This document shows, one piece after another, positions 36,403-45,296 of a stretch of DNA of 59,290 nt; the first letter of the stretch is position 1; each line of letters opens with the position of its first letter. Location of the stretch: positions 1 through 59,290 of the IMG/VR virus record IMGVR_UViG_3300031963_000163. One strand, given 5' to 3'. The notes beneath the pieces were generated by a model. The model had not been told where the DNA came from. It searched no databases and saw nothing but the letters and a program-made list of their open reading frames with translations. The translations under genes were made by a program, and so were the position numbers. The DNA comes from a virus.

Positions 36403-37245
36403 CTAAGATAATAATTTATAATATTCTTTAAAATGCTTTAATCTATCAGGAAGACCGATAGTACCTCCGTTAACACATTTTGTTACAGATGTAACTGTTG
36501 CATCAGACGCATCCACACATCTTTTCAAACAGTTTTTACTGAAAAACCAAGCTGCGGATAATAAAGGATATTTTGTTGCTACCAAATCAGGGTTTGAAAC
36601 CACATCCTCATTAATTGCCTTACCAAATGCGGTATAGTTGTCTTTACCTGTTAATTGAATATAACCTCTACCTCTGAATTTAAATCCTTCACCTGTAGAT
36701 TCAGGACCATTACCCATTCTACCACCGTAAACTCTACTTGCAATCTTTTGTGGATTTCTTTGATATGATTCAGCTAAACCAGCTTCTTTAAAATATTTTC
36801 CGAAGATTCCTTTCAAACCACTAGCAGAATAATTTAGATTCTCGTTAACCACTTTGAATCCACCACTTTCATGTCCACATTGTGCCAAAAAGTGTGCCAA
36901 TTTTAAAGGAGTATCAATACCAAACTTTGAAGCGGTATCAGGAATTTGAGAAATAACATTATCAGGAATGTGACCTTTTAAATTTTCTAATTTGAGGGTT
37001 CCACTTGATACTACAGGTTGTGATACCTGAGTAACCTTTGCTGGTTCGGTAATTAGAACCGCCTGACCCATGATTTTTTGCCAAGTCTGTTCACCAACTA
37101 TTCCATCAGGTGTTAACCCATTTTTTAATTGAAAAGATTTAATTGCTTCCTCGGTTCCTTTACCAAAAATACCATCAGAACCTAAACCTAACTTTGATTG
37201 GAGTTTTTTTACGTCTTCTCCTCTAGACCCAACTTTTAGTAGCAT
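36403..37245 (-). CDS. Endolysin: peptidoglycan-binding domain plus GH19 glycosidase, 280 aa
   Basis: Residues 1-60 are a PG_binding_1 domain (GSRGEDVKKLQSKLGLGSDG, then FGKGTEEAIKSFQLKNGLTP). A linker leads to a GH19 chitinase/lysozyme-type domain (~88-280): FLAQCGHESGGF with likely catalytic E126, GFKFRGRGYIQLTGKDNY as the hallmark segment, and a C-terminal NGGTIGLPDRLKHF. Enzymes of this layout cleave peptidoglycan glycan strands for host lysis. No signal peptide, so release would need a holin. The TATTTAT box at 37263 points to late expression. Confidence 0.92.
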   Translation of the reverse strand: MLLKVGSRGEDVKKLQSKLGLGSDGIFGKGTEEAIKSFQLKNGLTPDGIVGEQTWQKIMGQAVLITEPAKVTQVSQPVVSSGTLKLENLKGHIPDNVISQIPDTASKFGIDTPLKLAHFLAQCGHESGGFKVVNENLNYSASGLKGIFGKYFKEAGLAESYQRNPQKIASRVYGGRMGNGPESTGEGFKFRGRGYIQLTGKDNYTAFGKAINEDVVSNPDLVATKYPLLSAAWFFSKNCLKRCVDASDATVTSVTKCVNGGTIGLPDRLKHFKEYYKLLS

Positions 37246-37262
37246 AGTAATTTACGTTTAAT

Positions 37263-37269
37263 ATAAATA
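37263..37269 (-). promoter_or_regulatory. TATTTAT box (late-type)
   Basis: Reverse strand; 17 bases before the endolysin ATG at 37245. Confidence 0.55.
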
Positions 37270-37273
37270 CTTT

Positions 37274-38713
37274 CTACTGTGAAGAATGGGACAGGTTAAC
37301 ATCACCCAAAACACAATATTTGATGTTTTGAGTTAGACTTGTTGTAACAAAATTGAGTGTAAATGATGTTACAGGACTAATAGTTCCAAAATTATTTTTA
37401 TTAATCAAATCGTAATTTGAAGATGTAAACCAAAGTACTTCTGTAATTGGCATAAACCCTGTTATGTGTGAGGCGATTAAGTAAGCATCCCCAAAATCTA
37501 AAGTCCCGTTTTTATTTACATCAGATGCTTTCCATTGTTTTGTACCCGTTAGAATCAAACCTGTTGGTGTTACAGGTGGTGTAGAAATGTTTTTTGTTTC
37601 GTCAAAAACAAGATTGAAATCTTGAGATGTAACACCAATAACGGGGAACGACGGAACTAACTTGTATGTTGAGTTTTGAAAAGGAACACTGAAGGTGAAA
37701 AATCCACTTGATGTTACGGTCTTGGTTTCGATAAAGTTGTCCACACCATTAACAACTCTAAATAAAGAAATTGATGGATATGATGATAATGTTGGAACTG
37801 ATATTGTTCCTGAAATTGACCCTAAAGATACTTGGTTAGTTACGTTAGCACTATAAAAATCAGTGAATGTTTGTTGTTCAGGGTTTGTCCATGTACCAAA
37901 CTCTATTACATAGGGATTAGACCAATTTACGTTACCTGGTAAGTCGTTCCAACAACTACCACCACCCCATTTCGTAACGGCAAAATCTTCATCACCTGAA
38001 TTGTTTGGTTCACCATTACACCAGTTATTATATTGGCCTGCAATATTTCCTGCAGTTTGACCGTTTTGGGTTTTAATCAATGTACCATTTTCAGGACCAG
38101 CATCTACTCTCCAAAAACCTTCTTGAGCTCTATCCGTAAGTGCAAACCAAATATTACTTTGTGGTACATTTGATATAATAAATGCTTCCTCGTTGGCTGA
38201 AGTTATTGTTACAAGATATCCTGTTTGTCCTTTGAATGTTTGTGCAACTGAAAGTGCTTTTGCATTATCATATGTTGCTGTTGTAGATATTGGCCTATAG
38301 AAGTGGCCATTTATTGGATTATAGTAATATCCTACGGGGTTTACTGTTGCAGATACGGATATCTGAACATTACCCAGTGTTCCACCTGTATTAACCTTCA
38401 GAGAGGCTAAAGCGTTATTGATATTTGCCATGGTACCAGTAAATGCTATACGAGTAATGTTATTCCACGTATTATACCCTGTCGCAAAGGAAAGTCCTGA
38501 GGTTGTTGTGAGACTAAAAGTAGTACCAGCGGGAGGATTAACAAATCCAACCGACGCCAGTAATGTTGTTGATGAGTTGAATCCGTTTAATACAAACCCA
38601 CTTCCGTCCTGATTTGATGTATTAAATTGATATATCCTTGATGGTGGAGAAGTTATACTTTGTCCAAACAAAAATAACGGAAAAAAAAATAATATTAGTA
38701 TTAGATACCTCAT
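37274..38713 (-). CDS. Exported C-type lectin plus dockerin-like protein, 479 aa
   Basis: Signal peptide RYLILILFFFPLFLFGQS. Residues ~20-120 are beta-rich. Residues ~125-275 form a C-type lectin-like domain: ANEEAFIISNVPQSNIWFA, then QYNNWCNGEPNNSGDEDFAV and GGGSCWNDLPG. Residues ~285-380 are beta-rich (a carboxypeptidase-regulatory-like fold is possible). The C-terminus has a dockerin-like Ca-binding repeat (ASDVNKNGTLDFGDAYLIAS) and a final LGDVNLSHSSQ. Such modules mediate adhesion and protein docking. It is the last gene of the reverse-strand export operon, overlapping the gene before it by 4 bases. Confidence 0.75.
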   Translation of the reverse strand: MRYLILILFFFPLFLFGQSITSPPSRIYQFNTSNQDGSGFVLNGFNSSTTLLASVGFVNPPAGTTFSLTTTSGLSFATGYNTWNNITRIAFTGTMANINNALASLKVNTGGTLGNVQISVSATVNPVGYYYNPINGHFYRPISTTATYDNAKALSVAQTFKGQTGYLVTITSANEEAFIISNVPQSNIWFALTDRAQEGFWRVDAGPENGTLIKTQNGQTAGNIAGQYNNWCNGEPNNSGDEDFAVTKWGGGSCWNDLPGNVNWSNPYVIEFGTWTNPEQQTFTDFYSANVTNQVSLGSISGTISVPTLSSYPSISLFRVVNGVDNFIETKTVTSSGFFTFSVPFQNSTYKLVPSFPVIGVTSQDFNLVFDETKNISTPPVTPTGLILTGTKQWKASDVNKNGTLDFGDAYLIASHITGFMPITEVLWFTSSNYDLINKNNFGTISPVTSFTLNFVTTSLTQNIKYCVLGDVNLSHSSQ

Positions 38714-40086
38714 AAATTAATTTTACTACCGATTAAGAAAAACGAAAGAATTGGAAAATCAGGATTGGTACTCAAATTCGCCTTATAGTTCACGTTTACC
38801 TTAAATCTTCTTGTTAATTGATAATCAAAACCCGAACCTAAAAATCCGCTAAATGTTCTATCACCTACGGTTACTTTATCAAAAGATGAGTAAACAAGAG
38901 GAGTAGAAATTATATAAATTTCGGGAGATATTGTTAATTTTTTTCCTGACCTGAATGGTTTTGTATAAAAAGCGGTTATTGATGGACTTATGAATAGATT
39001 TTTTTCGTCGGTAACTTTTGTAATCATGCCGCTTAAGTTCATTCCTGTAATACCCCACTTCCCTGCGTTTAGGATTGCACTGTAACCCACAAATCCCATG
39101 TAATTTCCGTAGCTATATAATGCAGTGGCATTGATATTATGAACCCATTTCAGTTTACCGTTGTTACTGAAGTGAATCTTGGTATAACGTCCATTCAGTG
39201 CAAATTGTTTTAGATTGAACCAAATCATAGATGTTACACCCCAACTTGCAGTCCCCGTCATTGAAGTTTGAGACATTCCGACGTTGATAATTCCCGTAAA
39301 TGATTTATCTAGATTCTGTGCACTTGTTAAATCTGAAGATACAACCACAGGATTATTCCTTGTTGACTTTGAATTACCCCCCTTTTCATTTCTGGCGTCA
39401 ACGTTCATTTGTGTTGTTGTTGCTACTTCAGAAGTTTCAGAGTTTTTATCTTTTGAATCAGATGAATTATTTGTTTGTTGAGAGTTTTGAAACCCTGTTT
39501 GATTAGATGAAGATGAGCTACTGACGCCGCCACCGACAGGATTATTATTGTTTTGAGAACTTTGAGAATTGTTTTGATTGCCTCCACCAGGTCCGTTAGT
39601 AGTCCCACCGCTCCCAACACTACCACTATTAGAAGTGGAACCGCCATTAGGATTATTACGATTTCCATTTTTTAATTTATTTTTTGAGTTATCTGAAGAT
39701 TTTGAGTTCTCTATAACCAAATTTCCTGCAGTTTCTGAAGCAATTGCACCTGCAATACTCGAAACCACATTACCTATTACTTGAGCCGTTATTTGATTTC
39801 TGATAACAGTTGTTGATTGAACAGAACAAGGAGAAATTTTTCTGTAATCAGAATATAACTGATTAATCCAATTGGCAAATTCACCACTAGCTACATCTGC
39901 AGCGGTGAATGTTCTTGATTGACCATAAAAATATATTACAGTACCCCCTTGAATAGGTATTGTAAATGTGGTTACAGATTTTGTGCAAGGGTCAACAAAA
40001 GATGTGGTCATAGTTTGACCATCAACTTTCAAGCTGAGAAATAAGATAAAGAATATACTTAAAAAAGTTCTTAATCTTTTGCACAT
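38710..40086 (-). CDS. Exported outer-membrane protein with low-complexity region, 458 aa
   Basis: Signal peptide in RLRTFLSIFFILFLSLKVDG with cleavage near GQT. A soluble ~120-residue region is followed by a Ser/Asn/Gly/Gln-rich low-complexity tract (residues ~130-240). The C-terminal ~200 residues alternate strands consistent with an outer-membrane barrel (GYSAILNAGKWGITGMNLSG and FDYQLTRRFKVNVNYKANLS) and end in FFLIGSKINL. In curli-like systems a CsgG channel works with accessory outer-membrane proteins; this could be its partner. Overlaps neighbours by 1-4 bases. Confidence 0.6.
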   Translation of the reverse strand: MCKRLRTFLSIFFILFLSLKVDGQTMTTSFVDPCTKSVTTFTIPIQGGTVIYFYGQSRTFTAADVASGEFANWINQLYSDYRKISPCSVQSTTVIRNQITAQVIGNVVSSIAGAIASETAGNLVIENSKSSDNSKNKLKNGNRNNPNGGSTSNSGSVGSGGTTNGPGGGNQNNSQSSQNNNNPVGGGVSSSSSSNQTGFQNSQQTNNSSDSKDKNSETSEVATTTQMNVDARNEKGGNSKSTRNNPVVVSSDLTSAQNLDKSFTGIINVGMSQTSMTGTASWGVTSMIWFNLKQFALNGRYTKIHFSNNGKLKWVHNINATALYSYGNYMGFVGYSAILNAGKWGITGMNLSGMITKVTDEKNLFISPSITAFYTKPFRSGKKLTISPEIYIISTPLVYSSFDKVTVGDRTFSGFLGSGFDYQLTRRFKVNVNYKANLSTNPDFPILSFFLIGSKINL

Positions 40087-40838
40087 TATCTCGGGAATTT
40101 ACCCTTTTTAATTAATCTAACGAGTATTCTACCACAAGCAATATCAAGTGCTTTCTTTGTAGTTATACCGATAGTTGATTGATTGAATTTAACATCACTT
40201 AAATTATCATCATTAAGTAATGTTAATTCTCTTACTGTTTTCGCTTCACCTAAACCTGATGCTGCCACAATTTCACCTGTCTCAGCATCTGTGAACCTTA
40301 CTTGAAGTCCAAGTCTTGTATTAACTGTGTTTTTAACACCATCTTTGAGATTAACAGTCTCATCCTCTGATACTGAAAAATCATACACCTCAATTGTAAC
40401 AAAATAGTGAGCAAGTCTAATCTTACCTCTACCATCAAGTTTGTCTTGTGATATTCCTGCTTGAGATGCTTGGAATTGTTTAACCATTCTGTTTTTAATC
40501 TCGGTTTTGTCCTCAGTAAACGTGAATCTATTGAGCTCAGAAAGATATTCTAACACAATGTTAGCAACACCAAGACCAACTTTTTTCTCTTTAAGTTCAG
40601 GATATTGTTCGTAAACCTCATCACTTATACCAATTGTTAAAATTTGAATTGGGATTTGAGGTCCATCGTAATCCATAAGAGAATCAATGTTTATTTTGGT
40701 TTCAAAACTTGCTTTGTAAGATTCTGTTTTTGTTGTACCAACAGTTTGAGCAGTTACCCTTACCGCAAATAGAAACAACAAAGTGAACCATAAAATTGTA
40801 ATGATGATTCCTTTTTGTGTTGTAGATAATTTGTTCAT
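40086..40838 (-). CDS. CsgG/HfaB-family-like secretion protein, 250 aa
   Basis: An N-terminal hydrophobic signal (GIIITILWFTLLFLFAVRVT, cut near TAQ) leads to a CsgG-like body. It has GLGVANIVLEYLSELNRFTF followed by a region matching the family (YFVTIEVYDFSVSEDETVNL, then RLGLQVRFTDAETGEIVAAS) and a final helix ITTKKALDIACGRILVRLIK. CsgG forms the outer-membrane export channel for curli; homologues occur in some phages. No lipobox Cys follows the signal peptide, unlike canonical CsgG. The assignment rests on pattern recall; a profile search would decide it. Confidence 0.6.
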   Translation of the reverse strand: MNKLSTTQKGIIITILWFTLLFLFAVRVTAQTVGTTKTESYKASFETKINIDSLMDYDGPQIPIQILTIGISDEVYEQYPELKEKKVGLGVANIVLEYLSELNRFTFTEDKTEIKNRMVKQFQASQAGISQDKLDGRGKIRLAHYFVTIEVYDFSVSEDETVNLKDGVKNTVNTRLGLQVRFTDAETGEIVAASGLGEAKTVRELTLLNDDNLSDVKFNQSTIGITTKKALDIACGRILVRLIKKGKFPR

Positions 40839-40839
40839 A

Positions 40840-41376
40840 TTAGTCTTGTTTTATTAAACCACATTTAAGACATTCTTCTTCACCATCACCATCTTTATCA
40901 CCCCATACATGTTCACATTGACGATGTTCAAAATACATGTCGATTATACCATCACCATCTTCATCTATCCCATCCATTACACCATCACCATCTTCATCGA
41001 TTTCTACACCGACTTGGGGGATGACTTGGGGGGTGACTTGGGGGGTAATTGATTGTTGCTGAGGTGATTGAACACTACCATCTTGGGTATTAGAAAACGA
41101 TACACCATCTTCTTCGTCCATTTTCTGAACCAACATTTTGTCTTTGTCGGTGTCGCTGAACCAATAGTCGATAATTTTACCATAAGACCCAATAAACGCT
41201 CCTAGTAAAAGGAGTAATAATTCTTTCCATTCACCACTAATTGCGCTTTGTTCAAAGATGGCCATAAAAATGGCACCCATTATAACAACAAATCCACCCA
41301 AAACTAAGAAGGTAATCCACCACCTTCTTTTCATCATGGAGTTTAATAACTCTTTAAATCCTGTGTTTGGTTGCAT
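40840..41376 (-). CDS. Membrane protein with Ca-binding repeats and zinc-ribbon-like tail, 178 aa
   Basis: Two membrane segments (WWITFLVLGGFVVIMGAIF and KELLLLLLGAFIGSYG) are followed by a Gln/Pro/Val-rich stretch and two D-x-D-G-D-G-type loops (EIDEDGDGVMDGIDEDGDGI), like thrombospondin-3 or dockerin Ca-binding loops. The tail (CEHVWGDKDGDGEEECLKCG) has Cys-His pairs that could bind zinc. It sits between the CsgG-like and small coat-like genes, so it may anchor the apparatus in the inner membrane. Confidence 0.6.
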   Translation of the reverse strand: MQPNTGFKELLNSMMKRRWWITFLVLGGFVVIMGAIFMAIFEQSAISGEWKELLLLLLGAFIGSYGKIIDYWFSDTDKDKMLVQKMDEEDGVSFSNTQDGSVQSPQQQSITPQVTPQVIPQVGVEIDEDGDGVMDGIDEDGDGIIDMYFEHRQCEHVWGDKDGDGEEECLKCGLIKQD

Positions 41377-41379
41377 AAA

Positions 41380-41703
41380 TTACCATTTTGGTTCCTCTTG
41401 GAAAGGTTTCTCTTTCTTCACAGGTTCTGCTGGTTTTGCTACTGGTTTTTCTACAACACGTTCAATGACTTTTGTTGTACCACCTGCAGGTGCTGCCTGT
41501 TGTTGTTGAGAGTTGTTTATGACGATTGTCGGTTGAGGTTGTGCTTGTACTGGTTCTGCGGCCTTTTCATCGTGACCACCAAACAATAGTGTACTTAACC
41601 ATACACCACCTCCAGCTACTACGGTACCCAAAGTACCTACGATTGTTTTTTTGAGACCTGACCATGTTCCGTCATTTGTCTCTTGAATTTGTTCTTCAGA
41701 CAT
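41380..41703 (-). CDS. Membrane-linked Pro/Gln/Lys-rich protein, 107 aa
   Basis: MSEEQIQETNDGTWSGLKKT precedes one membrane segment (residues ~18-42, VGTLGTVVAGGGVWLSTLLF) and a long extended Pro/Gln/Ala/Lys-rich tail (KPVAKPAEPVKKEKPFQEEP). Extended tails of this kind span the periplasm in TonB or other trans-envelope proteins. Close spacing to both neighbours supports one operon. Function unknown. Confidence 0.6.
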   Translation of the reverse strand: MSEEQIQETNDGTWSGLKKTIVGTLGTVVAGGGVWLSTLLFGGHDEKAAEPVQAQPQPTIVINNSQQQQAAPAGGTTKVIERVVEKPVAKPAEPVKKEKPFQEEPKW

Positions 41704-41707
41704 TTTT

Positions 41708-43615
41708 TTAAATTTTTATAAATTGTTTAGTTGTTTTATTACGGGAATCAAAAACTACTAATTGGTATAATCCACCAGGGAGACCTCTAACATCGAGTCT
41801 TTTGATAATTTTCGAGTCGAAATCTTGTGGTTGAATTTTACCCAAATTAATAACTTCCTTACCGCCCATATCATAAATAGATGCATATAATACAGTTTGT
41901 TTTGGTAAACCAATTTCCATGTTGATAATCCCTTCAGTCGGGTTAGGGAACAATTTGATTGTTATTTGTTCATTTGGTGATGGTGTAACAACCATCATGG
42001 CTCTGTAGGTCAAGACTGTAACGTCTGAGGCTAAACTAATATTGAAATGTTCTCCCATGGAATTTGATGCATCCATAAGTTTTCTTACATACACTGATGT
42101 GGAAATATCCTCGCTTGGATTAATGGCTGTGAATTTTAAATTAAACGGGGTCACCGCTCCAATCAGTGCCCCCGTTTTTTGATTGTTCATTCCTCCGAAT
42201 CGAACAACACCTTTTTGGGGGTCGTGGTTTACATACTGTAACCACGGCCCACCCAAATTGGATTGTATTCCTTCGAATTTAACTTTATTGATATCATAGG
42301 ACATCTCAAACTGTAAACCTGTATTTTGGAGACCATTTGTCTGTAATCTAAATGGAACATTGAGAGGTTGACCTACAACATATTGGTTTGGTATTTCTAT
42401 GTTCATGTTACCGATAAAATTGTATGCTAAAACCTCACTACCTTGTCCATCAAATACAGGAGATGAGTGTGTTCTGTCGACATCCCCAAGTATAAAATAC
42501 TTTAAGTCTAATGTTAGGTTTTCAGTACCAACAGAATCCGTTACGATTATACCTCTGTTAGATTTGGATGCCCAAGTTGACCAAGTTGTGTTAGATAAAA
42601 CTAAACTGTCGTATTCTTCTTTTTTGAATACGTTGATTAATTTAGTTAAATCGATTGGTTTTAAACCTGAAACTGATGCGTAGATACCATAAGGGTCACC
42701 ACCATCTAATGTACCTGTAAGGTTAATATCACCTATTAGATATGATAATGGGTGTTTTAAGTACTGACGACCATATCCTAAGTTAACATCAGTTGATGTA
42801 AACTCATTGAACGATTTTACCGCATCGGTTATTGTAACAGCTCTGTCTCTCAGAGATGCCAAACTATCTTGAGGGAATTTTAACTCGATTTTGTATCTTG
42901 TATTTTCCTCAATGTTAGTTAGTGTATAAAGACCTGTTGATGCGTTTGGTACAGTTGATGAAACTAACTGATTTGTATTAAAGTCGTAACAATTAATCGT
43001 TGGTAATAAACCACTAGAAGTTACTGAGTTAGGTAAGAAAACTTTACCTGAAATGGTAAGGTTCCCTAATAACTTCACTGCCATTTTTTTATACGACAGA
43101 TTAGCAACGTTATCGCCAATTGACGTACCATCTTGTTTTATCATCCTTACCCAGTTAACGGTAATGGAATCTGAATCGTAGTTTGGACCTACGTTGTTAA
43201 TTTTGTACTTGTTGTGAATAACATAACCATTGGAACTAACAGCAGCACCGTTAGATAGAATCAAATAGTTTCTACCAATTGTCCAGTCTGTGTTTGCTAC
43301 GTAGTTATAATTCCCATTGGAGTAAGAATCATATTTGTAGTCGTTCCAAGTTTTGTAATCTACAACAGGTGTGTTGCCGTTCACTGCAACATCTACCGTG
43401 GTTGAAAGATGGGTAAATAGGGTTTTCTTAAATTGCCAGTCGACTTGGAAACCGCGGATGTCTACACCTGGTGCTGGTTTGTAATACCACGCAACATCTA
43501 ACGTATCCCCCCTTCTGACTGTTGCAAGTTGTTGAAAGTGACCTATTTCTGGGGTTTGTGCAAAACTACTAATACCACATATTAGTAGAAGCAACCCCAA
43601 AAGGGTTTTTTTCAT
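41708..43615 (-). CDS. Exported multidomain protein with cohesin-like domain and T9SS sorting domain, 635 aa
   Basis: Signal peptide KKTLLGLLLLICGISSFAQ. Residues ~20-185 form a beta-sandwich. Residues ~190-260 are a regulatory-like beta domain (TISGKVFLPNSV and STGLYTLTNIEENTRYKIEL). Residues ~295-390 contain dockerin-like loops (LIGDINLTGTLDGGDPYGIY). Residues ~405-530 are cohesin-like (YVVGQPLNVPFRLQTNGLQN and LQFEMSYDINKVKFEGI). Residues ~555-635 match a type A T9SS C-terminal sorting domain (LFPNPTEGIINMEI, IYDMGGKEVINLG, LPGGLYQLVVF). It is predicted to be exported and surface-attached through the host T9SS. Confidence 0.75.
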   Translation of the reverse strand: MKKTLLGLLLLICGISSFAQTPEIGHFQQLATVRRGDTLDVAWYYKPAPGVDIRGFQVDWQFKKTLFTHLSTTVDVAVNGNTPVVDYKTWNDYKYDSYSNGNYNYVANTDWTIGRNYLILSNGAAVSSNGYVIHNKYKINNVGPNYDSDSITVNWVRMIKQDGTSIGDNVANLSYKKMAVKLLGNLTISGKVFLPNSVTSSGLLPTINCYDFNTNQLVSSTVPNASTGLYTLTNIEENTRYKIELKFPQDSLASLRDRAVTITDAVKSFNEFTSTDVNLGYGRQYLKHPLSYLIGDINLTGTLDGGDPYGIYASVSGLKPIDLTKLINVFKKEEYDSLVLSNTTWSTWASKSNRGIIVTDSVGTENLTLDLKYFILGDVDRTHSSPVFDGQGSEVLAYNFIGNMNIEIPNQYVVGQPLNVPFRLQTNGLQNTGLQFEMSYDINKVKFEGIQSNLGGPWLQYVNHDPQKGVVRFGGMNNQKTGALIGAVTPFNLKFTAINPSEDISTSVYVRKLMDASNSMGEHFNISLASDVTVLTYRAMMVVTPSPNEQITIKLFPNPTEGIINMEIGLPKQTVLYASIYDMGGKEVINLGKIQPQDFDSKIIKRLDVRGLPGGLYQLVVFDSRNKTTKQFIKI

Positions 43616-43616
43616 T

Positions 43617-44114
43617 TTACTTGAAAAGGTTTTGGATTAATGCCTCTGAGGACTTTTTTATTACATTCGAAACGGATTGTTGATTGATTGTGCCTGCTTC
43701 AGAAATAATAATTGTGGACATGGAAATCTCGGACGATTTCCCTGTGGATAGATATTCCTTGATTTTTTTACCAGATGGAGAATAAAGTGTTCCTCTCATT
43801 CTAAGGATTGTTTCGCTATTGTCTTTGTGAAAAACAGAAACACCCGTATTGGTTTGCAGGATGTCGAAATATATAAGTTCAACTTTTAGTGAGTAGTCGG
43901 AATTGTTAAGTGAATCTGCAAGTGTGTAATCCATTTCTTGTAGACTCTCTAATATTATGTTTTTTACCCCAAAAGTAAGATTTCGATTCTTAACCATTGG
44001 ACCAATTTGAATCTTGTTCTCAATTGGATGAATATAAATCCTTTTTGGGTCTTGTTTTTCACTATATGAAACAAAACATAATAAGGTCAGTATGAATGAT
44101 AGTAATATCTTCAT
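43617..44114 (-). CDS. Exported protein resembling the CsgG N-terminal region, 165 aa
   Basis: Signal peptide KILLSFILTLLCFVSYSE. The mature sequence (RIYIHPIENKIQIGPMVKNR, then FGVKNIILESLQEMDYTLAD and SLKVELIYFDILQTNTG) follows the strand-helix order of the CsgG-like protein at 40086 but is shorter. It is the first gene of the six- or seven-gene export operon, with a TATTTAT box upstream on the divergent strand. Confidence 0.55.
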   Translation of the reverse strand: MKILLSFILTLLCFVSYSEKQDPKRIYIHPIENKIQIGPMVKNRNLTFGVKNIILESLQEMDYTLADSLNNSDYSLKVELIYFDILQTNTGVSVFHKDNSETILRMRGTLYSPSGKKIKEYLSTGKSSEISMSTIIISEAGTINQQSVSNVIKKSSEALIQNLFK

Positions 44115-44135
44115 TTATAAAGTATCTTGGTATCT

Positions 44136-44142
44136 ATAAATA
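44136..44142 (-). promoter_or_regulatory. TATTTAT box
   Basis: Reverse strand; 21 bases before the ATG at 44114. It faces away from the box at 44164, so the two operons share a divergent promoter region. Confidence 0.45.
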
Positions 44143-44163
44143 CAGATTTTTACATTAAATTAG

Positions 44164-44170
44164 TATTTAT
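44164..44170 (+). promoter_or_regulatory. TATTTAT box (late-type)
   Basis: Ends 16 bases before the ATG at 44187. Confidence 0.55.
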
Positions 44171-44186
44171 TAATAAAGAATTTTGG

Positions 44187-45293
44187 ATGTCTATATTAAA
44201 TGAAATAGGAAGGATACGTGCGGTTATGGGTTTCCTAACAGAACAAGAGGAAATCGGAGGTCAAAAAATGAACGTAAACCTTAAAAGTTTTGTTGAAACT
44301 TTGCAGTTTCTAAAACTTCACAGTAATAAGATTGATAAAATCTTAATGGACATATCTGATTATTCAAACAATCAGATTATAGACTTCGACATGATGAATA
44401 GAGGTCTAAGAAAGACTCTTCTGAAAAAAGGAGATAAGAAAAAAAATGTTGAAGAATATTTGGGAAAAATAATTACATCCTTAAAATATAGAGAAAGGTC
44501 AGGTTATGGTACTGAACCAGAAAGTGAAGACTATGAGTTTGAAATCGAGGAACCATCAATTGTACCAAAGAAAGTTTTCAGAAAAGAACTTTACGAATTA
44601 CAAGTAGAACTACTTAAACTCCAAGAGTGGTTGAAAAAAACCAACAAAACAGTAATCATCGTTTTTGAGGGTAGAGATTCAGCAGGTAAAGGGTCAACAA
44701 TCAAAAAATTCATCGAAAATTTGAATCCGAGGTATTACAATGTAATTGCCTTAGGGGTACCCACACCTGAAGATAGAAAAGATTGGTGGGGTAGATATCG
44801 TAAACAAATAAGACCTGGAATGATTAACCTTTTTGATAGAAGTTGGTACAATAGAGGTCTTATTGAACCTGTGATGGGTTATGGCTCACCCGAAGAGTAC
44901 GAAGACTTTATGGAAAACGTTGAGGATTTTGAAAGTGATTTGGTAAAAGAGGGTGACTATCTTTTTAAGTTGTGGTTTTCCATAGACAAAGACACACAAG
45001 CAAGAAGATTCAAAATGAGACAACAATCCCCGTTAAAATATTGGAAATATTCACCAAACGATTCCAAAATGCAGGATTTATGGGACAGATTCACTGAGTT
45101 CAAAGAAAAATTATTCGATAAAACATCTACACTTAATCACCCATGGGTTATTATTGATGCTGAGGATAAAAGAGTATCAGGTTTAAATGCGATTAGATAC
45201 GTACTTCAGAATATTCCTTATGAAGGTAAAAATGAAGCCGTTCTTGATAAAGAATACCCTGAGGTATTAACAGTACTCAAACCAAATTTATAA
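44187..45293 (+). CDS. Tagged polyphosphate kinase 2 family protein, 368 aa
   Basis: The ATG at 44187, after the TATTTAT box, begins SILNEIGRIRAVMGFLTEQ: a tag variant ending LTE before Q (residues 17-20). A ~110-residue helical linker precedes the PPK2 domain (~130-368). Walker A GRDSAGKGS (residues 162-170), DRSWYNRG (217-224) and the lid segment FKMRQQSPLKYWKYSPNDSK are intact. PPK2 enzymes use polyphosphate to phosphorylate nucleoside mono- or diphosphates. A PPK2 with a capsid-type tag would be packaged and could supply nucleotides or energy on entry, or break host polyphosphate; this is inference. Confidence 0.85.
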   Translation: MSILNEIGRIRAVMGFLTEQEEIGGQKMNVNLKSFVETLQFLKLHSNKIDKILMDISDYSNNQIIDFDMMNRGLRKTLLKKGDKKKNVEEYLGKIITSLKYRERSGYGTEPESEDYEFEIEEPSIVPKKVFRKELYELQVELLKLQEWLKKTNKTVIIVFEGRDSAGKGSTIKKFIENLNPRYYNVIALGVPTPEDRKDWWGRYRKQIRPGMINLFDRSWYNRGLIEPVMGYGSPEEYEDFMENVEDFESDLVKEGDYLFKLWFSIDKDTQARRFKMRQQSPLKYWKYSPNDSKMQDLWDRFTEFKEKLFDKTSTLNHPWVIIDAEDKRVSGLNAIRYVLQNIPYEGKNEAVLDKEYPEVLTVLKPNL

Positions 45294-45296
45294 TAT

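Noticed and set aside
31130-36403. Lysis cassette of holin plus endolysin
   Set aside because: The two-helix protein at 31130 and the GH19 endolysin are 5 kb apart, on opposite strands, with other operons between; they are not a cassette.
39284-39784. Several open frames opposite the Ser/Asn/Gly-rich tract of the 38710 gene
   Set aside because: They are low-complexity translations of the complementary strand of a repeat-rich coding region, with no start context.
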